The notes beneath the pieces are model-generated. The model was given only the letters and a program-made list of their open reading frames with translations, was not told the DNA's origin and searched no databases. DNA of 6,691 nt from JBFJVD01 sp041624375 (GTDB lineage Bacteria; Chloroflexota; Anaerolineae; Anaerolineales; E44-bin32): positions 1-6,691 of the forward strand of contig JBFJVD010000164.1 of NCBI GenBank assembly GCA_041624375.1, given 5' to 3'. A program made the position numbers and the translations under genes. Of this stretch, positions 1 to 5,833 are shown one piece after another (position 1 is the first letter of the stretch; every line of letters starts with the position of its first letter).

Positions 1-1137
1 GGCTGGTTGCTCGCAAGGATCCCGGCCGACGACCCGGGCGAACCGGCTGCCGGGCTCACACGCCGCCAGTTCCTGCGTCTCTCGGGCGGCGGACTGCTCA
101 CCCTCTCGATCGGCTCACTGGGCCTCGCCGAACTGCTTGAAGGCGACCCGGCCGTCGTCGAGCTGCCGGGACCTGGGACAGACGCTGGCATGGGGGCTAC
201 GTCGGGTCCGGCCGCCTCGCCGCCTGAGGACGTGCTGGCTGCCCGGCTGACGCCCGTGCCGGGCACACGGGCCGAATTGACGGCCAATACAGATTTCTAC
301 CGGATCGATATCAACACCCGTCCGGTCGTCGTCGAATCGGATACCTGGGCGTTGAAGCTGGAAGGATTGGTGCAGCGCCCGCTCGAACTCACCCTCGATG
401 AGCTGAAGCAGCGGACCGCTCAAGGCCAGGTCGTGACGATGCAGTGCATCTCAAACCCGATCGGGGGCGACCTGACCAGCACCAGCCTGTGGAGCGGCGT
501 TCGGCTGAAGGACCTTTTGGAGGAGGCCGGGCTGAAATCCGAGGCGCGCGAAATCTACATCGAGTCCGCCGATGGCTTCTATGAGAGCGTGCCGCTGACG
601 GACGCCCTCGATGAGCGGACCCTTCTGGTCCACACGATGAACGGCGAGCCCCTGCCTGAAGAGCACGGATTTCCATTGCGGATCTACATCCCGAACCGCT
701 ATGGGATGAAGCAGCCGAAGTGGATCACCCGGATGGAAGTGATCGCAGAAGAGGGGCCTGGCTACTGGGTGGATCGGGGGTGGAGCGCGGAAGCGATCCC
801 GCACACGACATCCGTCATTGATACGGCCTCCGCCGAAAACCTCGACGTGGCGGCCAACACGCTGCCCATCGGCGGGATCGCGTGGGCCGGGGCGCGCGGC
901 ATTTCGAGCGTGGAGGTTCAGGTGGACGACGGGCCCTGGCAGCCGGCCGAGCTGCGCGCGCCGCCCCTGAGCCCGCTCAGCTGGGTGCAGTGGCGCTTCG
1001 AGTGGCCGTTCAGCCCCGGACGGCACGTCTTCCGCGTGCGGGCGTACGACGGCAGCGGCGAACTGCAGACGATCGAAAACAGCGATGCGCGCCCGGACGG
1101 CGCTACCGGCGTCCACAGCGTCGCCGTACGCTTCTAG
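1..1137 (+). CDS. Molybdopterin-dependent oxidoreductase, sulfite oxidase fold (5' partial)
   Basis: Probable molybdenum-cofactor oxidoreductase acting outside the cytoplasm. The frame is open from base 1, so the gene probably begins upstream; a TTG at 7 is the first possible start seen but has no visible ribosome binding site. Numbering residues from that TTG, a Tat-like motif TRRQFLRLSGG (18-28) is followed by a hydrophobic stretch to about 43, then a low-complexity Pro/Gly/Ala linker (about 48-75). The oxidoreductase molybdopterin-binding domain spans about 90-250. Cys147, in the sequence QCISNPIGGD, is the expected molybdenum ligand. The segment GMKQPKWITRMEV (233-245) and then GYWVDRGWS (252-260) are typical of this fold. 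A Mo-co dimerisation-type beta domain (about 265-376) ends with PDGATGVHSVAV. The family includes sulfite oxidases and MsrP/YedY-like reductases; the substrate here is unknown. In some Chloroflexota homologues, as I recall them, membrane helices precede the RR motif, which would fit the open 5' end. Family assignment is firm; specificity is not. Confidence 0.9.
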   Translation, partial: GWLLARIPADDPGEPAAGLTRRQFLRLSGGGLLTLSIGSLGLAELLEGDPAVVELPGPGTDAGMGATSGPAASPPEDVLAARLTPVPGTRAELTANTDFYRIDINTRPVVVESDTWALKLEGLVQRPLELTLDELKQRTAQGQVVTMQCISNPIGGDLTSTSLWSGVRLKDLLEEAGLKSEAREIYIESADGFYESVPLTDALDERTLLVHTMNGEPLPEEHGFPLRIYIPNRYGMKQPKWITRMEVIAEEGPGYWVDRGWSAEAIPHTTSVIDTASAENLDVAANTLPIGGIAWAGARGISSVEVQVDDGPWQPAELRAPPLSPLSWVQWRFEWPFSPGRHVFRVRAYDGSGELQTIENSDARPDGATGVHSVAVRF

Positions 1138-1152
1138 GCTGCGCCCGCAGCC
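1137..1152 (+). terminator. Short GC hairpin at the end of the molybdoenzyme gene
   Basis: GGCTGC (1137-1142) pairs perfectly with GCAGCC (1147-1152) around a 4-base loop, beginning on the last base of the stop codon. There is no T-run after it, so it is not a canonical intrinsic terminator. It may be an attenuating or transcript-stabilising hairpin, or chance in GC-rich DNA. Confidence 0.25.
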
Positions 1153-1244
1153 TCCGCCAAGGAAACCTTATCTCCAGCGAAAGCCCTGAAAGCGGCATGG
1201 GATGCTGCGTGCCCGCTCCCGGCTACATCCATCAACCCAAGTCG

Positions 1245-1258
1245 AGCGAACGTTCGCT
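1245..1258. promoter_or_regulatory. 14-base perfect palindrome, possible operator
   Basis: AGCGAACGTTCGCT is its own reverse complement with no spacer. A perfect palindrome of this length is a plausible binding site for a dimeric regulator. The half-site CGAAC resembles the Gram-positive LexA half-site, but the usual 4-base spacer is absent, so I do not call it a LexA box. It lies about 110 bases after the molybdoenzyme stop and almost 400 bases before the next start, an unusual place for an operator. Confidence 0.3.
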
Positions 1259-1343
1259 GTAACATGCCGCGGCCCCTGGACTGACCCCCTCCTCGCCGTC
1301 GACCGACGCAGGCCGCTGACCCCAATCCTCAAACCTTCCGAAC

Positions 1344-1366
1344 AATCGGGCATTTGCTCGATTTTT
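1344..1366 (+). terminator. Possible intrinsic terminator downstream of the molybdoenzyme gene
   Basis: AATCGGGC (1344-1351) pairs with GCTCGATT (1356-1363), including one G-T wobble, around the 4-base loop ATTT. The stem runs directly into five Ts (1362-1366). The layout matches a rho-independent terminator for + strand transcription, but the outer stem is AT-rich and the element lies about 200 bases beyond the stop codon. It would separate the molybdoenzyme transcript from the secreted-protein gene. Confidence 0.4.
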
Positions 1367-1528
1367 CAGGCCACGCGCCGGAATCACGCCATAGGCACCC
1401 TTCTGCGTTTGTAATCGCCTCGTAAGCCAGGCGAACTCGATGCCCTGCAATAATGAGCCCAATAGCAGAGCGAAGATTGTCAAATTGCCACACAAGCGAG
1501 AACTTCTGACGTGGGAGCCAGAACGGGA

Positions 1529-1543
1529 GAAATGCATCATTTC
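1529..1543. promoter_or_regulatory. Inverted repeat upstream of the secreted-protein gene
   Basis: GAAATG (1529-1534) and CATTTC (1538-1543) form a perfect inverted repeat with a 3-base centre, about 95 bases before the start at 1638. Its position suits an operator, but at this length chance is a real alternative. Confidence 0.25.
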
Positions 1544-1626
1544 ACAACAGAGTCCATAGACTCGAGAACATCCGGGTGAACAGCTCTGGCCGTTCCCGAC
1601 TCGCCCATTTGATGCCCATAAAGTTG

Positions 1627-1633
1627 AAAGGAG
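1627..1633 (+). promoter_or_regulatory. Ribosome binding site of the secreted-protein gene
   Basis: AAAGGAG ends 4 bases before the ATG at 1638. It is a strong purine-rich Shine-Dalgarno sequence and it fixes the start codon. Confidence 0.7.
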
Positions 1634-1637
1634 TAGT

Positions 1638-2264
1638 ATGAAAACTCGATTATTGGTGAGTGTCGGTATTGCGATTGTCTTATTGTCGGTTATGAGCGTT
1701 TCGGCTTTCGCTGCCGAAGGGCCTTGGACCGGCGAACCCGATCCCTTTGGATGCAATTTTGTATTCAATATCTTTCGGTCCAACGGACCTAACATCCACT
1801 GGTGGGGGTGCTACTACACGGTGACTGTCTGCATCGAGGGCGTGACCCATGAGGTCGGATTCTGGTCCGATCCTAGCGACTTTGATGAGCGAGGCTTCGG
1901 AAAATACGAGTCGCACTTCAACCTCACGTTCGGGGCCTGCCCCGAGAAGGGATATCCAGTCGGCGTCCCGACGATGCGGCTCTACACCGGCTCCTTCACG
2001 GCCGGGTTCCATACCTGTTCGATCGTCTCCGACGATCCGGTTTCGGCTGAGCGGCTGCGAGCCATCTGCGGCTCCCTACCGGACGACATCAACCAGCCGT
2101 GTGCGGGGCCGGTCTATCGAGACGGTACGAAGTTCGGGTTATGGGAGTGTGATTGGATCCTGCAAAGCTACGGCGAGACCCGACTCCCGTTGTATGGGGA
2201 GCAGGACGCCTGGGACCTCATGGGCGTCCATGACCGGCATCTAGGCAACCAATCAGACGGTTGA
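1638..2264 (+). CDS. Secreted cysteine-rich protein of unknown function
   Basis: A 208-residue protein that I do not recognise. Residues 1-25 form a classic Sec signal peptide: basic start MKTR, hydrophobic core 5-20, and an AFA|AEG cleavage site after Ala25 (or AFAA|EG after Ala26). There is no lipobox and no further membrane segment, so the mature protein of about 183 residues should be released outside the cytoplasm. The mature part has eight cysteines (39, 58, 65, 101, 127, 144, 155, 171), enough for four disulfides, and is rich in Trp, Tyr, Phe and Gly (for example HWWGCYYTVTVC, 54-65), suggesting a disulfide-stabilised beta-rich fold. It has its own strong ribosome binding site and is followed by an intrinsic terminator, so it is probably transcribed alone. 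The first codons (TTA, ATT, AAA) are more AT-rich than in neighbouring genes, which may mark transfer or only signal-peptide codon use. The signal peptide, ribosome binding site and terminator make it a convincing gene; the function is unknown. Confidence 0.8.
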   Translation: MKTRLLVSVGIAIVLLSVMSVSAFAAEGPWTGEPDPFGCNFVFNIFRSNGPNIHWWGCYYTVTVCIEGVTHEVGFWSDPSDFDERGFGKYESHFNLTFGACPEKGYPVGVPTMRLYTGSFTAGFHTCSIVSDDPVSAERLRAICGSLPDDINQPCAGPVYRDGTKFGLWECDWILQSYGETRLPLYGEQDAWDLMGVHDRHLGNQSDG

Positions 2265-2290
2265 CGACCGTAGCCGAACACGAAATCAGC

Positions 2291-2328
2291 CTGCGCCTCG
2301 TCCGATTGCGACGAGGCGCAGTTCTTTT
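2291..2328 (+). terminator. Strong rho-independent terminator
   Basis: CTGCGCCTCGTC (2291-2302) pairs perfectly with GACGAGGCGCAG (2310-2321): a 12-base-pair GC-rich stem with a 7-base loop, followed by TTCTTTTG. It lies 26 bases after the stop of the secreted-protein gene and separates that gene from the downstream operon. Confidence 0.9.
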
Positions 2329-2365
2329 GCTGCCAGGAGCGCTGAACCACCCGATCTGTGAAAGA

Positions 2366-2374
2366 TGGTACAAT
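2366..2374 (+). promoter_or_regulatory. Extended -10 promoter for the quinone/ABC operon
   Basis: TGGTACAAT matches the extended -10 form TG-n-TAnAAT, with hexamer TACAAT at 2369-2374. No good -35 hexamer is seen 16-18 bases upstream, which is usual for extended -10 promoters. Transcription would start near 2381, giving a leader of about 45 bases before the GTG at 2426. Its position just after a strong terminator, and the absence of any other gap of more than 30 bases downstream, suggest it drives the whole operon. Confidence 0.5.
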
Positions 2375-2410
2375 TCAGGAGATCGCTAAGGTGCAGGTCG
2401 CAATGGCGAC

Positions 2411-2417
2411 AAAGGTG
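2411..2417 (+). promoter_or_regulatory. Ribosome binding site deciding the GTG start of the prenyltransferase
   Basis: AAAGGTG lies 8 bases before the GTG at 2426. The frame has a stop at 2387-2389 and no ATG, GTG or TTG between it and 2426, so GTG 2426 is the only upstream start possible. The nearby ATG at 2403 is in another frame that soon closes. Confidence 0.55.
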
Positions 2418-2425
2418 TCCTTCCG

Positions 2426-3304
2426 GTGCGGCTGGTTGAAGGCACGAGAAGCTTCCTCGATCTGATCAAGTTCGAGCATACAATCTTTGCTCTGCCGTTC
2501 GCCTACCTGGGCATGGTGCTGGCCGCGAACGGCCTGCCGTCGCTGGCGCAGTTCGTGTGGATCACGGTGGCGATGGTCGCCGCTCGAACGCTGGCGATGA
2601 GCGCCAACCGGCTCTTCGACCGCCAGCTTGACGCCCGCAACCCGCGCACCGCCGCTCGCCCGCTGATCACCGGGGCCATCCGGGCGCGCACCGTGTGGCT
2701 CGGCGGCTCCATCTCGCTCCTGGTGCTGGCATTTGCCACCTATCAGCTCGGACCGCTTCCCTTCCGCCTGCTCCCCGGAGCGATCGTCTTTGTGGTGGGC
2801 TACCCCTTCGCCAAGCGCTTCACGGTTCTGTCGCACTACATCCTTGGCTTCACCGACGGCCTGGCCCCGATGGGCGCCTGGGCCGCGGTGCGCGGCTCAC
2901 TCTTCCAGCTCTCGGACCTGCCTGCCTGGCTGTTGCTGGCGATCCTTACCCTGTGGATCGGCGGCTTCGACCTCATCTACGCGTGCCAGGACGCCGATTT
3001 CGACCGCCGGATGGGTCTGCATGCCGTTCCGGCGCGCTACGGTATCCGAACGGCGCTGCGCCTCAGCGCCGTAAGCCACGCACTGACCACGCTCCTGATC
3101 TTGCTGCTCGGCGCCCTGCTGAGCCTGGGCTGGCCCTACTGGGTCGGCGCGGGGGTTTCCATCGCGCTGCTGGCCTATGAGCATGCCATCATCTTCCCGG
3201 AAGACCTGTCGCGGATCGATCTAGCTTTCTTCAACATCAACGGCATCATCAGCCTCACGTTGTTCGCCGGGACCCTCGGTGCGCTGATGCTTGCACAAAC
3301 CTAG
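2426..3304 (+). CDS. mqnP: UbiA-family polyprenyltransferase, MqnP-like (menaquinone synthesis)
   Basis: Integral membrane enzyme that attaches a polyprenyl chain to an aromatic acid. The 292-residue sequence is of normal family length and hydrophobic throughout, with about eight or nine membrane segments. The two magnesium-diphosphate motifs are intact: NRLFDRQLDARNPRT (61-75, key residues N61, D65, D69) and YACQDADFDRR (185-195, key residues D189, D193). The start FLDLIKFEHTIFALPFAYLG (10-29) and the block GGFDLIYACQDADFDRRMGL are characteristic of the UbiA-like group that includes futalosine-pathway MqnP, rather than of MenA or proteobacterial UbiA. From that and the UbiE/MenG gene in the same operon I infer a role in menaquinone formation, prenylating the 1,4-dihydroxy-6-naphthoate head group. 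It is the first gene of the operon; its stop codon overlaps the ribosome binding site of the next gene. The alternative is a 4-hydroxybenzoate polyprenyltransferase, the label many pipelines would give. Family certain; MqnP assignment moderate. Confidence 0.9.
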   Translation: MRLVEGTRSFLDLIKFEHTIFALPFAYLGMVLAANGLPSLAQFVWITVAMVAARTLAMSANRLFDRQLDARNPRTAARPLITGAIRARTVWLGGSISLLVLAFATYQLGPLPFRLLPGAIVFVVGYPFAKRFTVLSHYILGFTDGLAPMGAWAAVRGSLFQLSDLPAWLLLAILTLWIGGFDLIYACQDADFDRRMGLHAVPARYGIRTALRLSAVSHALTTLLILLLGALLSLGWPYWVGAGVSIALLAYEHAIIFPEDLSRIDLAFFNINGIISLTLFAGTLGALMLAQT

Positions 3305-3310
3305 GAGGAG
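3303..3310 (+). promoter_or_regulatory. Ribosome binding site overlapping the upstream stop codon
   Basis: AGGAGGAG begins inside the TAG stop of the prenyltransferase gene (3302-3304) and ends 4 bases before the ATG at 3315. It selects ATG 3315 over an in-frame TTG at 3291, and implies coupled translation of the two genes. Confidence 0.8.
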
Positions 3311-3314
3311 AACG

Positions 3315-4268
3315 ATGAAACCCAAATGGACTCTGTGGATGGCGGTGCTGCTCGCCATGAGCCTGGTTCTTGGCGCCTGCGCCGCGCCCCCGGCTGAGAC
3401 GGTCACGATTCGTGTCGGGGTGCTGCCTATTCTGGATGCGCTGCCGATGTACGTCGCCGCTTCGCTGGGATATTTCGCCGCCGAAGGCGTTGAGGTGGAA
3501 TTCATCCCCGTTTCATCGGCCGCCGAGCGCGACCAGCTGATGCAGGCGGGGCAGATCGACGCGATGATCAACGACATCGTCTCGACCCTGTTCTACAATG
3601 ATGACACGATCGATGTCATTGTTGTACGCTTCGCGCGGACGGCAACGGCCGAGTACCCGCAGTTCCGCTTGCTGGCCGCTGCCGATAGCGGGATTGAATC
3701 CGTCGAAGACCTCAAGGGCGTCGAAATCGGGATCTCCGAGGGTACGGTGATCGAGTACACCACAGACCGCCTGCTTGAGGGCGCCGGCTTCAGTGAGGAA
3801 GACATCGTCACCATCGCCGTGCCGGCGATCCCCGAGCGGATGGCGCTGCTTGGCTCGGGCGAGTTGAAGGCCGCCAACCTGCCAGACCCGCTGGCGTCGC
3901 TGGCCATCCAGGGCGGCGCCCGGGTGATCATCGACGACACCAGCCGGCCAGAGATCGGCAACAGCCTGATCTCGTTCCGGGCGAGCTTCGTCGAGGCGAA
4001 TCCGGAGGCCGTGCGCGGCTTCCTGGCAGCGGTGGAGCGGGCGGTCGGGGACGTCAATGCCAACAAGGAACTGTGGAGCGACCTTCTGAGCGAGAACAAC
4101 CTGGTCCCTGCTCCACTCCTTGAGAGCTATACCATCCCTGATTTTCCGACGGCTTCGGTCCCGACCGAGGCCCAGTTCGCCGACGTGCTCGCCTGGGCGC
4201 AGGCCAAGGGACTGCTCGAAGGCGAGGTGTCCTACGCGGAGTCGGTGGACGCTTCTTATTTGCCATAG
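3315..4268 (+). CDS. ABC transporter solute-binding lipoprotein, NMT1/SsuA-like
   Basis: A 317-residue extracytoplasmic solute receptor for the importer encoded by the next two genes. A lipoprotein signal peptide is clear: MKPKW start, hydrophobic core about 6-19, and lipobox LGAC with Cys22 as the lipid-anchored residue. The mature part opens with VTIRVGVLPILDALPMYVAASLGYFAAEGVEVEF, split here as VTIRVGVLPILDALP (30-44) and MYVAASLGYFAAEGVEVEF (45-63), the usual first lobe of NMT1/THI5-like and TauA/SsuA-type binding proteins. Later family marks are SVEDLKGVEIGISEGT, the lobe-two start at about 135-150, and ANPEAVRGFLAAVERAV near 235-251. This group binds small organic ligands such as sulfonates, taurine, nitrate or thiamine pyrimidine precursors; nothing seen here fixes the ligand. 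The start at 3315 is supported by a strong ribosome binding site and by the signal peptide. MqnA and MqnD share the periplasmic-binding-protein fold, but the lipobox and the ATPase and permease partners mark this as a transporter subunit. Confidence 0.9.
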   Translation: MKPKWTLWMAVLLAMSLVLGACAAPPAETVTIRVGVLPILDALPMYVAASLGYFAAEGVEVEFIPVSSAAERDQLMQAGQIDAMINDIVSTLFYNDDTIDVIVVRFARTATAEYPQFRLLAAADSGIESVEDLKGVEIGISEGTVIEYTTDRLLEGAGFSEEDIVTIAVPAIPERMALLGSGELKAANLPDPLASLAIQGGARVIIDDTSRPEIGNSLISFRASFVEANPEAVRGFLAAVERAVGDVNANKELWSDLLSENNLVPAPLLESYTIPDFPTASVPTEAQFADVLAWAQAKGLLEGEVSYAESVDASYLP

Positions 4269-4297
4269 CGAGTGGGGGGTGTCGGTCTGGGGAGGCC

Positions 4298-5071
4298 ATG
4301 ATCGAGTTTCGCAGCGTCTCCTTTAAGTACGAACAGGGCCAGGAGGTCTTTGCCGGCTTCGACTGGCAGGTGGAAGCCGGTGAAGCCTGGGCGATTCTGG
4401 GGCCTTCCGGCTGCGGCAAGACGACGCTGCTGTACTTGCTGGCCGGCCTGCGCAGCCCGACGGACGGTGAAATCTGGGTCGGGGGCGAGCGGCTCATCCG
4501 CCCCCGGCCCCGGACCGGGCTCATTCTGCAGACCTATGGGCTGCTCCCTTGGGCGACGGTCCATGAGAACGCCAGTCTGGGCTTGCATGTGCGCGGCTTC
4601 TACGGTCCGGATGGCAAACACGCCCCGGCAGATGAAGTCGTCGAGCACATCCATGAACGGGTAGACCCCTGGCTCGAACGGCTGGGTTTGCAGGCGCTGG
4701 CCGAGCAGTATCCCGCGCAGCTTTCCGGCGGCCAGCGCCAGCGCACGGCGATCGCCCGCACCCTGGCGCTGAACCCCGACCTGCTGCTGATGGACGAACC
4801 TTTCGCCTCGCTCGATGCGCCGACGCGCGAATCGCTCCAGGATCTGACCCTGCGGCTGCGCACCGAGCGCCGCCTGACAACGATCATCGTCACCCACGCC
4901 ATCGAGGAAGCCGCGCTGCTCGGACGCAAGGTGCTGGTGCTCGGCACGCCACCGAATCGCTCCCCGCAGGTCTTCGACAATCCGCAAGCCGGTGAAGGCA
5001 ACTTCCGCGAACAGAAGACCTACCTCGAGGTAGTTTCCCGCTTGCGGCGCACGCTGGAGGGGACAGCTTGA
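4298..5071 (+). CDS. ABC transporter ATP-binding protein (nitrate/sulfonate/taurine type)
   Basis: Cytoplasmic ATPase powering the importer, 257 residues. All nucleotide-binding motifs are intact: Walker A GPSGCGKT (35-42), Q-loop Gln78 in LILQTYGLLPW, signature LSGGQRQR (142-149), Walker B DLLLMDEP (161-168), D-loop SLDA (171-174) and switch His200 in IIVTHAIEEA. The LLPW following the Q-loop and the THxxEEA context are typical of SsuB/TauB/NrtD-like ATPases, which agrees with the binding protein next door. A slightly long, charged segment (about 100-123) lies between the Q-loop and the signature. It starts 29 bases after the binding-protein stop, with GGGGAGG (4289-4295) just before the ATG, a rather tight spacing. 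Its TGA stop overlaps the TTG start of the permease gene. Confidence 0.92.
   Translation: MIEFRSVSFKYEQGQEVFAGFDWQVEAGEAWAILGPSGCGKTTLLYLLAGLRSPTDGEIWVGGERLIRPRPRTGLILQTYGLLPWATVHENASLGLHVRGFYGPDGKHAPADEVVEHIHERVDPWLERLGLQALAEQYPAQLSGGQRQRTAIARTLALNPDLLLMDEPFASLDAPTRESLQDLTLRLRTERRLTTIIVTHAIEEAALLGRKVLVLGTPPNRSPQVFDNPQAGEGNFREQKTYLEVVSRLRRTLEGTA
5056..5060 (+). promoter_or_regulatory. Ribosome binding site supporting the TTG start of the permease
   Basis: GGAGG ends 7 bases before TTG 5068 and lies inside the ATPase gene. No ATG or GTG with comparable support precedes the first membrane segment, so the TTG start, overlapping the upstream stop as TTGA, is preferred. Confidence 0.6.
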
Positions 5072-5808
5072 GGCGGGGGCAGATCCTGTTCGCCGCCGTC
5101 GCTATCGGCGTGGTCTGGCAGCTGCTGGCCTGGATCGTGCGGGCCCCGATCCTGCCCGGGCCGCTGACCGTGCTGCAGAGCTTTGCGCTCGAGATCGGTG
5201 GCGAGCTGGGCGGTCACTTCCTGGCCAGCCTGTGGCGTGTGGTCGCATCGATGGCGCTATCGATTGCGTTGGCCGTCCCGGCCGGTTTGGTGCTGGGCCA
5301 ATCGGCACGCCTCAACCGGTTGCTCTCCCCCGTGATCTACTTGTTGTATCCTGTCCCCAAGGTGGTGCTGGTTCCGGTGGTCTTGCTGCTGCTCGGGATC
5401 GGCGACTTGCCCAAGATCGTGATCATCTTCTTGATCCTTTTCTTCCAGATTCTGGTGCTGGTGCGCGACCAGGCGGCCGGGCTGCGACCTGAGCTCATCC
5501 AGTCCGTGCGCAGCTTGGGGGCCGGCCGTCGGGCGTTGTTCCGCTTCGTCTACCTGCCAGCCAGCCTGCCGGCGATCCTGACCGCCCTGCGGCAGTCGGT
5601 CGGCACCGCCGTCGCCGTGCTCTATGTGGCCGAGCTGTTCGCCACCCGGCTCGGTCTGGGGTACTACATCTTCTTGCAGGGGAGTACGCTGTTCAACTAC
5701 CCCAAGATGTATGCCGGAGTGCTGGCGATGAGCCTGCTCGGTTTGGGGATCTATTTCACCATCGACGGCCTCGAACGTCGGATCACCCCGTGGCAGTTCG
5801 TCAGCTGA
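5068..5808 (+). CDS. ABC transporter permease (SsuC/TauC type)
   Basis: Inner-membrane channel subunit of the importer, 246 residues, close to the usual length of SsuC/TauC-like permeases. About six membrane segments are visible (roughly 5-24, 54-77, 85-108, 115-134, 176-192 and 216-233). RAPILPGPLTVLQSF (25-39) after the first helix is typical of the group. The cytoplasmic coupling loop (EAA loop) is seen at about 146-170, SVRSLGAGRRALFRFVYLP continuing into ASLPAIL, with the conserved Gly151 and the LP pair; this is where it would contact the ATPase. The C-terminus, FTIDGLERRITPWQ (230-243), is also characteristic. The TTG start overlaps the ATPase stop by 4 bases, so translation is probably coupled. 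It is followed after 25 bases by the methyltransferase gene. Confidence 0.92.
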   Translation: MRRGQILFAAVAIGVVWQLLAWIVRAPILPGPLTVLQSFALEIGGELGGHFLASLWRVVASMALSIALAVPAGLVLGQSARLNRLLSPVIYLLYPVPKVVLVPVVLLLLGIGDLPKIVIIFLILFFQILVLVRDQAAGLRPELIQSVRSLGAGRRALFRFVYLPASLPAILTALRQSVGTAVAVLYVAELFATRLGLGYYIFLQGSTLFNYPKMYAGVLAMSLLGLGIYFTIDGLERRITPWQFVS

Positions 5809-5833
5809 GCGCGAGCGCCGCAGCCGCCCGGCC

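Larger units (their letters stand above)
1138..1637. other. 500-base intergenic region without a convincing gene
   Basis: No open frame on either strand here looks like a real gene. A minus-strand frame (1795 to 1232) runs across it and into the secreted-protein gene, but its translation resembles no family I recognise and it has no credible ribosome binding site. The stretch is visibly less GC-rich in its right half (about 1400-1637) than the surrounding genes. It contains a stop-codon hairpin, a 14-base palindrome (1245-1258), a terminator-like hairpin (1344-1366) and an inverted repeat (1529-1543). The word CTGACCCC occurs at 1280 and again at 1316. No confident -35/-10 pair was found for the gene at 1638, although one should lie in the right part of this gap. 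Confidence 0.6.

Noticed and set aside
1244..1258. LexA (SOS) box
   Set aside because: The CGAAC and GTTCG half-sites are present but abut with no 4-base spacer, and the site is not next to a gene start or any SOS gene.
1280..1323. CTGACCCC repeated at 1280 and 1316 as a CRISPR or attachment-site repeat
   Set aside because: There are only two 8-base copies, with no further units and no associated genes; chance is likely in this composition.
1477..1505. TTGTCA as a -35 hexamer for the secreted-protein gene
   Set aside because: No acceptable -10 hexamer lies 16-18 bases downstream, so a promoter call is not supported.
1232..1795. Minus-strand open frame of 187 codons spanning the gene gap
   Set aside because: It overlaps the well-supported start and signal peptide of the secreted-protein gene, has no credible ribosome binding site, and its translation is an unstructured mix resembling no known family.
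3291..3314. In-frame TTG start for the binding protein at 3291
   Set aside because: It lies inside the prenyltransferase gene without a ribosome binding site. ATG 3315 has AGGAGGAG and begins a proper lipoprotein signal peptide.
3315..4268. Binding protein as an MqnA/MqnD menaquinone enzyme
   Set aside because: Although the fold family is shared, the lipobox and the adjacent ATPase and permease genes show an exported transporter subunit.
4256..4987. Long minus-strand open frame (243 codons) opposite the ABC ATPase
   Set aside because: The + strand has every ABC ATPase motif in order; the reverse translation is rich in Arg, Gln and Gly and shows no domain.
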